In this document: positions 1 through 13,801 of the stretch, piece after piece
How positions within the stretch are numbered: the stretch's first letter is position 1
How the letters are laid out: each line of letters begins with the position of its first letter
Origin: Nymphaea colorata
Taxonomy: Eukaryota; Streptophyta; Magnoliopsida; Nymphaeales; Nymphaeaceae
Assembly (NCBI RefSeq): GCF_008831285.2
Contig: NC_045141.1
Location: forward strand, 26,711,315 to 26,775,314
Length of the DNA: 64,000 bases
Direction of reading: 5' to 3'
Notes under the pieces: model-generated
Told to the model about the DNA's origin: nothing
Databases searched by the model: none
Seen by the model: the letters and a program-made list of their open reading frames with translations, nothing else
Translations under genes and position numbers: made by a program

Positions 1-3000
1 AGAGTGTGAAACCGTAAACCTTAGACCTCTCATTTTCCAAAAGCTGCCAAATAACAGCCTGTTCCAACTATCATTTGGCTAAGCTTGCGAAACCTGAAAT
101 GATGGTTTATAAAGTTCTATTCCAACTGCGACTTACATTAGAAAGCTGCTCTTGGCAATCTTGCATTATTTTCTGTCACTCATTACAGGTGTAAAACCTT
201 TATCTAAAAGGCTAGCGCGATTTGGAAGAACCCACTGGTCTGTTCAATTTGGAAGCCTTAAAGTCCAATTCTTAAATTGACTTTTCCATGAATCTGGCTA
301 CAACAAAACCTAAATTGGGTTGTTCAGACTTGGCTTCTTTAAGAAACCGACTTTAGGGTTCCGGTCAGGCTTGAACCAGCAAACCTGGCTTTCCTAGCGA
401 AATGAAAATGCTTGGCTCTACCCAAGGGACTTGAACTCTTTACCTTCCATTGAAAACGATAGAACATTGTGTAAAATATTTTTTAAGTCGTCTGTATATG
501 CTACTGCTAGGTGGGTATAAAATGCATCAACCTAAGTATCAATTGTCAATTTGGAAAAAAAAAAAAAAAAACAAAGGTTGTGAGTTTTTTCTTTCTTTTC
601 TTCTTGAGAACCATTGTTCTTATTTTCTTCAGGAGTCTACCACCTAAAGCTGGTTTCTCGCTAACTATATATATATATATTGTTTTTAAATTGTACTAGT
701 GTCTGAAATGTGAACAATTTGATGAAGGAAAAAAGCAATGGGAAGCGAAAATCTTGGTAACTATCAATGCGTCCAAGCGGCGGACAAGCTTTGTAATAAG
801 TGGATAAGCTAACCTGAATTGGCGTATAAAAAGCAGGTGGTAAGATTCCATTTCCTGATCTTTTACGATATTTATCCATAATGAAAACCACTGTCTCAAG
901 TACTGAAGGAGACTTTTTTTAATAAGATTAATATATATATATTATTGAATTATGCTTTGTCCTGGAGTCCTTGGATATCACGCTTAAAAATAACAAAAAC
1001 ATGCCTGTGTTTTTTATATTGAAGAAAACGCACTGAATCTTTTGCTGCTAGGAAACAAAGTTACGTCAATAGCACTTAGGTCGTTGCTAGCTGTCGAGCT
1101 GAGCTGGATTAATGAGATAAAATAACAAAGATGGCCGCCTCCGTGCAAAGCTTTTTTCATTGGCCTCTTTGGGAATGGACCAACATTAATGCATGTTCGT
1201 CTATTGGCTCATTGTTTTTATGCTTCAAAGATAGGAAGGATAAACTGAGCACATTTACGACGACGAGTATTCCTCTTGGCAAGGTTTGTCAAGAAGCGAA
1301 GCGAGGATGTAAACGGACTAGAAATTTGGATTTGAAGCTGCCAATGTCTGATTAAGCGGATATTACTCAATTGTACTTGAATGTTAGACATATATTTAAT
1401 GGGCTTATATATGTCGATCATCATAAATTATAGGCTATCTGAATAGATATAACCATTTAAAAGTTATATAATAAGCCAAGGTCTGTCATCTCATTTGGTG
1501 TGCATCAAATATACATAGTAACCGGAGAGGATTCATATTCGGTTTATGATATAAAAAACTGTCATTTGGACCCTGATAAATCTATAAATGAGGTTGTGTT
1601 CCCCAAGGCTCAAAGGTTAGAAAAAAAATATTTTGTATGATTTACGTACATGATTTCGTGCCACGCCTTAAAAGTCTTTGGCCGATCCAGTGAGCCTTCT
1701 TCCAATCTTGCAATGGACATGAGTACGTTTCCACTATCTTTTCTTCAATGAAGAGTATGATCGATTTTATTATTGTTTTGGCATGAATAGTTTATTTTGT
1801 TTGTGCCGTTACTGCCAGGTGTATAGATACAAAATTAATATTCAAAAGCACGTACGTAAAGATCGCTTAGAATTTGAACATGTATTGAAACCTAACCATA
1901 CTTATGAAGAATATTCCAGATATTATTTTTATTTTTTTTTTGTACATTTAATTGCTTAACCTTAACGGCTGTCGTATTATAAGCACCTAAGGTAGCCGGT
2001 TCGAAGTTTGGTTTCACGTTACTTGCGGTTATGAGAGAGCAAGACGTATACGCATTTTAGGGATGTTGCTTATTTCCATAAAGTTAAATTAACTTGAATT
2101 GACTGCAACAGTCACAGGCACAGTTGCAATGCGACTTCTTTAAAATGTATTTATGCTTTCAACGTATTTCAGAAAAGTACCAGTAATTTTCAAAAAATTG
2201 AAATCCACACACGCCTTTTTAAGTGGAGTGCGGAAACACACCTAAGTTTTTAGTCTATTAACCCACACTTGTTCATGGTTGATTAAGTACTTTCATATTG
2301 TTGAACTATGGTTTATGTCTGCCTAAGGAGAGTGGGGTGGTTGAGGCTTAGTTCATGTCATTAAATATTGTCTTAATAAGAAGCTCTTTGGCAATAAGAA
2401 TAATTTGTAACTGTTTTATGAATATGTTTTAAAGATTGTGACAAATTTATGGAACACGTAAAAAAAAAAAAAAGTTTCATAAATCTATCCCAATTTTGAA
2501 AGCAATATTTATAAAAACAGTTCTCATTGCCAAACAACAAATAAGATACATGACCTGCTTTTGGTGTATCGAAATGTTGTCTTCACCATATTTGAATTTG
2601 TGAAGCCGGTGGTCCCTTTTATAACACAAAGAGTTGATGCATTGTGGATTCGAAACAAAGACCCACTTCTACATGGGCCAAAGGTGTTAATTATAAAATT
2701 GACTATAAAATTACATATCAAACAACTGAAATCCCATTAGTAATCTGATCCCATTTTCATAGTATTTGGCCAAAAATGGTTTCAATTCCAAACCAATACT
2801 TATTAATCATTATTGAACATATCGACCCATTGACATGCCTAGTTATTACTTTCATTTTAGGGGGGAGCGAGCGAGTGTCAAGTTTAAAACTAATGTGGCT
2901 CAAATCCTAATTCCATCACTATATAGAGGCCTTTTATTCGGCATTGTTGTATTGTATTGGCAAGACTTATATGGTCACGGGCTCGCCCTTAATTGGAGAA

Positions 3001-3350
3001 AGGAAGTTAATGCATTTTAATACTCCCTAAAGCAAAGGCTTTACGTTGTAATTGCGTCATTGGTTACGAAGAAGCAAGGCCGCCGGATGGCCAACTGTCG
3101 GCGGTCAGAAGTCGGCATCGGAGTAATTGGCCACTTGGCCTGGCGTTTCAGTTTTTTCTTCCACAACTACCAGTCAATTTACCACCCAACGCTTTGGTGA
3201 TCTCGTAAATACGGCAACATCAAGGGCGTAACTTTTTTGACTTTGTGAAACAAAGAGTCATCCTTCCCTCCGCCAGCAGTCCCCTTAACTCCCACTACAG
3301 TTTCTTGCTTCCGACTGACGGAGTTTCTTGATTCCGACTGACGGAGAGAG
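1..3350. other. Intergenic spacer upstream of the VAD1-like gene
   Basis: No open reading frame here resembles a known protein and no exon-intron pattern is visible on either strand. The stretch is AT-rich, with short poly-A runs near 546-560 and 2460-2473 and a short TA run near 665-680. It contains the fold-back element listed separately at 2387-2534. The last few hundred bases (about 3050-3350) are clearly more GC-rich than the rest and directly precede the first ATG of the VAD1-like gene, so they probably hold its promoter and 5' untranslated region. No definite TATA box was placed. Confidence 0.6.
2387..2534. repeat. Small fold-back element (MITE-like)
   Basis: The left arm begins TTTGGCAATAAGAA and the right arm, read as reverse complement, begins TTTGGCAATGAGAACTG. 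The similarity continues inwards through a CTGTTTT(T)ATGAATAT-type stretch on both sides. The total of about 148 bp and the imperfect inverted arms fit a miniature inverted-repeat element. No clean target-site duplication is visible, so the superfamily is not assigned. Confidence 0.5.
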
Positions 3351-6300
3351 ATGGCGACGGCCTCTCCGGTACGGACCAGCAGCATGGCGAAATCGGCGAG
3401 CTTTCCGGCTTCTGGGATGCCCGAGATCGCCCAGGTTCGGGATTCTGGTGGCGTTCAGGCTGATACGGACGCTTCTTCGGTGGCGTCTTCAGGTCCCGGA
3501 GATAACGGAGACAGCAGGTCATCCGAACAAGCCGTTCAGGTCCTCAAGGAGGTGGAAGTTGTTCCGGTGAGCGTTCGTTTTTTGTTTTCTTGACTGAATT
3601 TATTTCATGTTGCCCTCTCCAGGTTCTTGTTTCCGGGGGCTTAATAGCGACTTGCTGTTAAAGGGGGAAAAACCTTTTCGCAATTGGGGGTTGTGGTCTT
3701 TCTGATTTTTCTGTCCTGTTTATCGCATTACAATTACGCACTCCGCACATTCGCTTGGTGATGTTGATAGTGTTTTAATGGTTTAGCCGGGTCTGCATAC
3801 AGGTTACCTGTTGAAATGTTTCATGGAATTCAATGACATTACCTATTTTATTACTTACCTCTTGACGATTCAAGCTTTTCACGAGCATTTTCCTTTATTT
3901 GCCATTTGCTGTTTCTTCTTTCCCCGTCTTAGGAAACAGTATCATGGCCACAAGCTATGTCGATCGACATTGAATTTGACAGAATTTGAGGCCAAGTTTT
4001 TGGAGAGACTCATGGAAAACTTGTTTACCGTTTTAGGTCTATTTACAGATCAATTTTCCTTGGTTATTTCTTATAAATCAACCTGTCAACCACATTTTTG
4101 CTTCAAATAGTTTCCAGGTTGTTTAGTGGCACTAGCATTGTGTTCATCTAGGTGGTGAGCAGTAGCATAATGTACGACTAGAAAATCATGCCACTATAGG
4201 CCACTTCCACCAAGCTGGATTGGCAGCAATTTTGTTGTCTTGAGACCTTTCTTCGGTGAGCATGTGCTCCAGGTAATAATGACTAATAGTAAAGAATATA
4301 GGGCACCATTGAATTGTTTATAGCTCTTCTCCTGAACATGTGAGATGGTTGAGGGAAATATGGGGAATGAAGGACACTAGTCTTATTTCTGCGGCTCTGC
4401 CCTTGGTTACTCTTTGTCAACAAGTACATATTAATTGGATTGCTAATGGTTCTTCTTAGATTTTCTTGCATAAGTGGCTTATGAAGGTTGTCAATGTGGA
4501 CATCATGCTTCAATCCACAAGTTTCTCCTAATTATAGCTTCCTTGCTATTCTCTTTAAGGTTGTCCAAGCTACCTTTCTTGGTCAGGTTGCCTGTCATAA
4601 CTCTTGTTGCAGATAAGATTATCTTATAGGTTGGATTCGCATGTGTGTGTGTGTCTGTGTGTTTATATATGTGTGCGTATGTATATATGTATCTATAAGC
4701 ACCTACTGTTTCTACTCTCCTTGTTCAAGAAAGGGCAGGTAGTGGGTTGCTCAGGCCGTTTGAAATGAAGTAAGCATGATAGGTGCATTTTAACTGAACA
4801 AATTAAACTCCAATGTATATGTGCACTCAAGTTTAAATGTACTCTAGCTGAATGCCTCAGTTTGGGCAGTGTTTTGCAAAGTTAACCACATAAATGTAAT
4901 TTCCATGTCTGAAAACTTAGGAATAAAAAAAAAGATAATTTTCTTTTTCATGTGTGCTATTTGATAACGATTACAAGTTAGCAGTGGTTTCTTTCCTGAA
5001 TGATAAAATTATAAAATCATATCTATACGTCATAAATCATGATAGTTTGACTTGATTCTTATGTTTAAAAATATTGAGATTGCATATGGCGTGAGCTAGC
5101 AAACATGTCAAATTGGTGGGCAAGGTATTCTGACCATTTTGTTCTTTTGAAAGCCAAGCCTGCAGATGTGTACATAATGAGTCATTTGCTGAAAATCAGC
5201 TGAGTCTTGCTTTCTTGTGATAAAACATAACTTTTTGCGCCTTAGATATTTATGAAATTTCTGAATTCTTGTCAAGCCTTAATTGCCTATTAACATTTTG
5301 TAAGTCACCAGGATAGAATCACATTTTTGAAAAAAATCTAAAAGGCTGTCACATATACTTGGGCACTGCATCCTAGACATACTCATGAAACAGTATTACT
5401 ATTACTAAAACATAGACTAATTAAAAAGCAACTACTAACTTTCTCTGGTTGCATAAGGTCTGGGCATGTTGTTACAATATTTTTTCCCCAAAAGCTCTCT
5501 GAAGGGCAATTTGCATGATGAATATGGGCCTTTATTCCAGAAGTTTAGAGAAGGGGACCTTTTTAGGGATATTTCTAGCTTTAAAGAGGTGACCAGAATT
5601 TGTCCCATTTGTCTTCCCTTAAAAGCTCGTTTAGGCTGTCAATGTGGGAGCTACCATATTGAGTTGTCATCATGCGGGCTTTGATGGACATGGCCATTCT
5701 GATGGGATTCATGTGGTGTAGAGAAGTTGGCTGGCGTAACAGGTTGTTTTGATGTGCTTTGGATCATGCTGAATTGGGAGGGCTGGTCAGAGGCTGTCAT
5801 GAAGGCCGTTAGTCATGGAGTAAATTGTTTTGGCATGGTATGACCTGAATCAGATTCACTTTGGAGTGTTATATGCAGTTTATACTAGTTGGAATGTGCC
5901 ATCTTATATCCTCCTACGTTCATAGAATCTATTTTGCTGCATACCTTGGCTGTCTGATTTGCTACTCTTTTTGTTTGTGTTCAAGTTCTGCATTGCTGCA
6001 CAGATGCTCTTTTTTTCCATAATCATGTTTTTTATTGCAGTCTTTTTTATCATCGCGAAGTGAAGAGTATCGGCAACTGTTCAGACTTCCTGCAGAGGAG
6101 GTCAGTTTCTGCAAGCTGTTTGCTGTTATATCTGTCTATTCTCAGCCTTCACTCAAAATCAGTTCTTGTGGTGTATTGATTGGCTTATATGATTTTTTCT
6201 GTTTCTAATATAACTATGTTGTTGCAAGCATGATTATGAAAGAGAGTTTTTATTTTCAGGGAGCTTTTGACTTCTCATACTTGTCTTGAAGGAGCAATTC

Positions 6301-9300
6301 CTTGGAAATTTAGTTACCAGTTAATATTAACACCTATATTTTCTATTGGATTGTTGGATGTCAATTGGTGTTTTCTTATGTTTCTCTAATTAAAGATAGG
6401 TAACTTTCAATTCTCAAGGTTGCTCTGTTGAATCCACTAAGGCAATACATTAAGACAACAGCTTATGAGTGATATGAATGAAGAAATACCTTGTTAAATT
6501 TGTCAAGATTCCTTTCCTGTTCCATTGAGACAAATATGTTTTGATGGCCTGGCATTCTTGGTATGTATATATTTGGAGGAATGGTATTTGTTCTGCAGAC
6601 GAGATAGGTAGAAGTAAGTTAAAGCAAGAAAATATATCTTGCATATTGTTTCCCATATCCTTTTAATACATCACAGCAAGTTCAAGACATTAAAATGTTT
6701 AACCTTGCTTTCGTGTTGTATAATGTTATATCACTACATCTCTTATTATCCCTAGGCTTGTAAGTCCTTATTTTTTCGCTATTCTTCTTCACATCCATTG
6801 TATTTTAACAGGTGCCACAAAATGGTATTTAGGAACAAAACTTAAAGAGGAAACTGCTGTTGAGAAAAGTTCTTTTGAGGGTGTGATTTGCACTTAACAA
6901 TCAAAATATTCTAAGGATTTATTGAATGCTAGCATCATAGAAACAGATTGTATCTATGGTTTCATTATGTGAACACATATTCCTGTCAACTCCTGCGTAC
7001 TCAGTTTGCCTTTGTGCTGGTCATGCTTGGAAATTTTTTATAAGGAAAAAATGTAAATATGTGGTGATGTCAGCAAATATTTGTAGATGTGTCCATCCTG
7101 CCTTAATTATACTTGATCATTCCTTAGAAGTTTATGATACAGTCTTTTAATTGGTTAATCTTTTTGCATTTTCTTTCTTCTTATGTAATTTTTATAGTTT
7201 CAATTCTGTAACCACATACTAAAAGTTCATTAGGTTAGACATTGTTTCTAATAGGAACTTTTTTTTTGTTCCGTTGTGTGTGCAGGTCCTTGTTCAGGAT
7301 TTTAATTGTGCTTTTCAAGAAAATATTCTTTTTCAGGTGAAAACTATGTTATGCCTTTCCTTTAATTGTTAGTGGGCCTGGGGCCATGCTCATGGAATCA
7401 TCAGAATTTGTAGGTTGTGTTACATTTACATATGTTTCATCAGTGACTAAGTTCATAATAACACATATTACACATCTAGTAAGAGATTATAGCTAGCTGA
7501 GTGTTCATAATATTGATCTTCTGTGTCCAATACATAGCAATGATCACTGGCGTTGTGTAGTTTGCTGTCCATATGACTGGGTTTAGATAAAAAGTTTAGA
7601 TTAAACACCTATGGTGCTGAAGAGGTTATGCAAACAAATATGTGCCTAGAAAATTAGAAATAAGATAAAGTTTTAGCATTTTTGTTTTGTTCTTAAAACA
7701 ATACATACATTTTATTGTTTTTCAAAAAAATATTTACAGATTTCTAAAGGCTAAATGAATTTTTAATTACATTTTTAAGAATTCCGCTATATTTGCTTCT
7801 GATTTTCTAGTATTTAGGATTGAGAAATATGATCTATTGTTTCTGAGTTTTCTTTCATGTCTTTGGCCCTTCTTTTAGGGGAAAAAGGAGACTAAGCATT
7901 CTGGAAAGTGTTTCTAGATCGGTCTGATTGTTGGACTGATGTGGCCGATCAAACTCCACACAGTCATCACATCTAGTCATAACTGGTACTCTCATCATTG
8001 TCATTAGGTGCCACTCAAGGAAGTAGCTTGGCTGTTTCATTGTTTCTTTCGTAAAACAGTGGAAACAACTATATATGAATGTATATACTTTATCCAAACT
8101 AATGATGTTGTCAATTGATTGCTTCATATCCTTTGTGGGCGACAACTTTGTTGAGTAAGTCTGAAGTGGTATGTCATTCATATATGGTTCTTGCCTAATG
8201 TATTCCTTATTCAACCTTGTGCAGATACATAAAATTATATTAACATTTAGTCCCTATACTGTAAGCCGTTTATGTGCACCAATGGATTTAATTCTTTTAC
8301 AATGGAGAAGAACCAATTTTGTCACATCTTTATGCTCCCTATACTGCATAACTTAGGTGTCCCTGAAAAGGTTATTTTTTATCCATTGATTACTTTCCAA
8401 TTTGTGATGATTTTGATTTTAAATTTCTAATATCTTGAAATGCATCATAGGTTTTTCTGTCTATTATAAACATCAGAAAATGAAACTTTGCTTTCTTTTT
8501 GTTAATTCATCTTCTTGATGGATGCAGGGTCACATGTATTTATTTGTGCGTTACATTTGTTTTTACGCAAACATATTTGGCTTCGAGACAAAGGTACTTT
8601 GGCATTCATTCCTGGCATTTTCTTATTGATATTGCAACTTCCTTTCCAACTAATTAGTTCATAGCATTCATTTTTTATTTTCTCTGAACTGAGTACGTAT
8701 CTGAGATACAGTATGTGGAAAGTAATGATACTGTGTGGACATGTTCTAAGATATCTACTGGTTTAAAATCTCTGTGTGACTATGGCTTGTAATCTGATCT
8801 GTTTGGTGGAAAATTATCACATGACTTCTGCATTATGTCATTGTTTGTTTACAATAAATGGTGTTGCTTAGTTATGGTGCATGCATCTCTCAAATTTCAA
8901 GTTTTCCTGGTCAATGCAATTTTTTTTATGGTTTGGGAAGCATACCTGTCATGCTATTCTTCATTACCAATCCTCTTTTCCTCTATTTGCATCTCCCTTT
9001 TTTCCATTTCCTTCTATATTTTTCCTTTTTCTCAATTGCTGAGAGATAGTTTCAAGGCTATGAAGACTTATTTCTTTGCTATTTCTTCTTTCTGCTATCC
9101 TATCCATAGTATTTTATCTTTTGCATGCTTTTATGTGTGGAGATTTGTGAAAACTTTGTTTCTCCTTCACTATAGGATTCTCTTATTTTGTCTTTTTTGT
9201 TGTTAGATTGCTGTCCTCCACTTCTCTACTGATTGGCTCTTTCCATGTGTATTTGAGTTATACGATCAATGGGTTCATTTTGCAGAAAATAATACCTTTC

Positions 9301-12300
9301 AATGAAGTTTCTTCTGTACAGAAGGCAAAGACAGCTGGACTTTTCCCAAATGCCATAGAAATTGTTGCCAATGAGAAAAAGGTTAGCTAACATTTATATT
9401 CTTTTCTATTTCTCATGCTAACTTTGTGCTTCACTTCGACCAGATATTGAACTGAATTGTAATTTCTCCCTTGGATTTTAGAACATATTGACCTAAATGT
9501 GTTTTTCTTGTATTGGCTGAAGATTTGTTTGATTACTTCTCTTGTGAAGTTCTTCATGTGGTCTTGCAGTATTTCTTTGCGTCATTCTTGTCACGTGATG
9601 AAGCATATCGTCTTATTGTTGATGGATGGACACATTGTTGTAATAATGCAAAATATGTGGTTGATTGCCAGGTTCGAGTTTCTTTAAGCTCTGTGTTATT
9701 ATGTTTGAAATGGTTTCAGATGCAATATTCAAATTAAAGCTACTGGTTCTACAGGAAACAAGATCTGAAGTCAGCACTCCAGAAAATAAAATTGATATGT
9801 TTGAAAGACTTAAAAGTTTGACGCGTCCTAGTGGTTCGAGTAATAATTCTGTGGATAGGTAGCTAAATATTCCTTTTAGCACATGTATTTTTTGGAATAT
9901 CTTTCCCTTTGTGACATGTAAATTTATAAATACCACTTCTCTATGCAAAACAGGAATAAGGAAACAGCACTGGAAGAGCCTCAACATGTTTTAAGCGATA
10001 AAGAACCAAATAATCTGCCAACCACTGGGAATGTCATGGTAGTCCAGGAAAGTGAATGCATCATGAAAGATGGCCCTGATCAAGCTGGGTCATTACCATC
10101 TGAGACATTGGCATGGAAACCAGAGGATGTTGATGCTCCAAGGAGTTAGTTTTTTTTGTCTTGCTTTTCGTTCCTGGAAAATGAGCTTCCTGTTGATTCA
10201 TTGCTAGGTCTAATGCCTTGATGCTTCTAGAGAAAACGTGTGTCAGTGTCTGACGAATTTGGGTTCTGATGGTCCTCCATACTTTATAATTTAACATGAA
10301 AGGAATACTTTATCTGACATGTCCAGCACTCATAATTTACACACAAACTGTCTGATATTTAAGGTTTTTTTTTTCTTTGACCCCAAGAATTGTTAAGATT
10401 GTCTCTTTCTGTCAACACACACACAGATAAAGACAAATTTTAAGCAACCTATGTTGATGTAGCAGCATTTGGCTGATAAAAGATCTAAAACCATTTGGAC
10501 TGCAGTATGAAATTTCAGGAAAATTATGTAGCTTTTTACGCACCAGTTTGATCCTATTGCCTAGTAACGACTATCTTTCTGCTTTTTTTTTTTGGATGGG
10601 GGTGGGGGGGAAACTTCTGAAATTAGTGTTATCTGCTCAGCTGTTTTATTACTTTCTTTCTACTTTATATTTTATATCTGACAATGCTTTCCTGAAAAAT
10701 CTTGAAAATTGCACGTACATACTGATATATGTGATTCCATACTCTATGCTAAACCTATGAGTAGCAGCTCTTTCATGAGTTTGCTGAATGTTTAGAGAGA
10801 ATTGTGACAAAGATAGCTTGTTTATTATTTTCACCTGCTATGTCTTTGCATCTCATTGCAATGTAGCTTCTTTGCTAACTCCTCTTTCTTTTATTGACAC
10901 ACTGTGCAGTACCTGAACACTATAAGCTGGTTGCTGAAGCAAAGTTCCCAGTAATGTTATATCTCTGTCCAGATTCGAATTCATTTGTTGATATGATTTC
11001 TTTTTAAGTATTTAGGTGGTAACCACTTGTTCTGATTGTTGTTCCTCATAGACCAATCCCGAGGTACTTTTCAAGCTTTTCTTCTCAGATGATTCTGTCG
11101 ACTTCTGTGGAACATTTCATAAGAAATGTGGAGACAGAAGTAAGTAAATGAGCATATTTTTTGCAACTTTTATTTCCTTTTATGTTAGTTTATTTCCTTT
11201 TAAGTTCAACTTTTCAGCCAGGTCTATGCCAGGCAGAGTCACATGGCTTGAGTGGTGGGCATGTGGCCAGTGCCCACATAGGCATATACATATTAAATGG
11301 AGGGAAAAGATGGGGGTGGAGACTTGTTATCATCGATTTAAGTGGTGCCCACCCTGTCTTTTCTAATTCTCTCCTTTGCCCTTCTAGGGAATGAAACTGC
11401 TTTTCTTCATGAGTTCCAATTAGATGACAATGCTAGAAAATTGAAGGGATAAACATTTCTTTTTATTTTCTTGAAAACAAAAGAAAATCATTATAAATGC
11501 TGCACAGCTACTGGCCCTTTAAGGGCATTGCCTCATGCATTCTTCTGAACCTTCATCAACTGCCAAAAATTTCAAGTTTTTTATACACATATGGATTGTG
11601 ATGGCAATGAAAGTAAGAATCGATTTACTTTTACTGAACATCTAAAGTTTCAGTTTTTCATATACATTGAGAAGGACCCAAACTTACAGTCAACTTGAGG
11701 AAAGCCTTATGTTCGTGTCATTTGATGTACACTTACTACCATCTTTCATTTGGTTGATTTGAGAACCGAAGAAAATTACCTTTTTTTTTTTATGTTCTTG
11801 AAATCACGGGCTTATCATTTTGTTGGTTTAGATTAACAAAATAATGACCTGTGGACCTTTACCTTTAACATTTTATGCTGAAAACTATTTTGGCATTTGC
11901 AAGTCCTATTTTTTTTGTTAATTTTTTAAAGAAAATTTTTGGAGAGTGCTAATATGCATATCCAAGATAACTATATGGAAAGTTCCTGACATTGGATTTA
12001 GAAAAGAAATATTAAGAAGATGTTGTGTAATAAATATATTATAAATAATTATTAAATGATTATTTTTTATTTTTCGTAATGGCCCTAATGGATAAATCCA
12101 TGCACTATGCTGCTGAAAAAACAACTCTAGTTGCAAACATAAAAAATCTCTCAAATAAGCATATTTGGCATTACTACTAAAGTGAGAAGCACTGGAAATG
12201 GAATTTTTAGCCCTATACCAGAACTGCTTTGTACCTATGTCCTCTGCTCCTACCCATAAGCAGCTGAGGGCAGGTCTCCACATCATCATTCATTAAATGA

Positions 12301-13737
12301 GATGTTGGTCACCATAACCAGATTAACTTTTGTCTTTACAATTATGACTTAGACTTACTTGCCAAAGGCCTTTTGACCATGATGTAGGTTGCCTTTTTTC
12401 AGATATGAAGATTTTCCAGATCGCTGGTTAATGTATATAGCTTGTCCATTGAAAATTTGCTGGAAACATCACCAGAATTTGAGAGTAATATTTGTTACTT
12501 GGCTGATAAGTAAAATTTAATAGTATAAAACATAAAAAACATGACCAAAAAAATGAAAAATAAGGTGTAATAACATTGTAAATTTTCCAAATTTTATTCC
12601 AAGAAAGATATGATGATTGAAATAATGACATGAAAGCTCCTATCTTGTCTTTAGTATGACTACAACACTGCACTTCTTTTTGGAATAGAGAAATTCTTTC
12701 TGTTATTCCTGATATGAACTGCTTGCATGCTGCATCTCCATTGTTCGTTTTATGTAAAACTTGTGCACAACCTGATTTAGGTTAATCCAGCTCTGCTACT
12801 GGTTACGCATATGAGCATCCAGGATTATTTGTGGTTGAGTGTTTACATGTCGGCTTTTGTTTTACTAAGGTTCTGATAGTCTGATCTACAGATTTTCAAT
12901 GTGATCCATGGTATAGGCATCAACAATTTGGACATGTGCGTAATGTCTCCTTCCAGCATCCCATCAAACTATACCTAGGTAAGACCTTAAGAGGAGCAAT
13001 ATATCTATATGTATCATCTGGTCTCAGTTCTTGTATTTTGATTTGTTTCTGTTTGGTTCAAGGGGCGAAGTTTGCACAATGCCAGGAAACCCAAAAGTTT
13101 CGTGTGTACAGAAACAGGTGAATATGCTTGATTTTTCTTTGAAGGCTTCTTGTTGTTGTTTTTGTAATGAAGAAGCATTTACAATGCTATTTTAGATGAA
13201 AACTTTGACTGCATATTGCAGGGTCGTCTTTTTTAAGAAAGTTCTTGGACGAATCCAAGGTTTCTGAACTGCAAAACTACTTTTATATCATGTCAAGTGC
13301 CCTTGTCACCAAATATTGTGAATCTCAGCATCTCCCTCCAAAATTTCTAGCGATGGTAGGGTATAAATGTGGGAATTGGGATGTGTCTTAAAGAAAACAG
13401 CTAATGGTTTTGGACCCAGGTTATAACTTGGGAAAATTAATCTGTTAAGAGACTATGTTGGTCAGCTGACCAATTGAACTGATGCTTGTCCTCTTTGGAA
13501 CGTTGAGAATTCGTTAGGAATTAATCTGATGCCCATGGTTAGTCACTTGAGAATTCTAAAATTTTGTGTAGGTGTGATAATTGAACCTCTATTTTACCCT
13601 CTTCTAGGTCACTAATGAATATCTTCTGTTCATATGGAAAACTCAATAGCACACTGGACAGCTGTATCAGATGGGTATGGGTGCAGGTGCAGACATGGGT
13701 GTGGGGGAATTTCAAAAATCATTGGTGCAGGGATACG

Positions 13738-13801
<64 letters not shown>
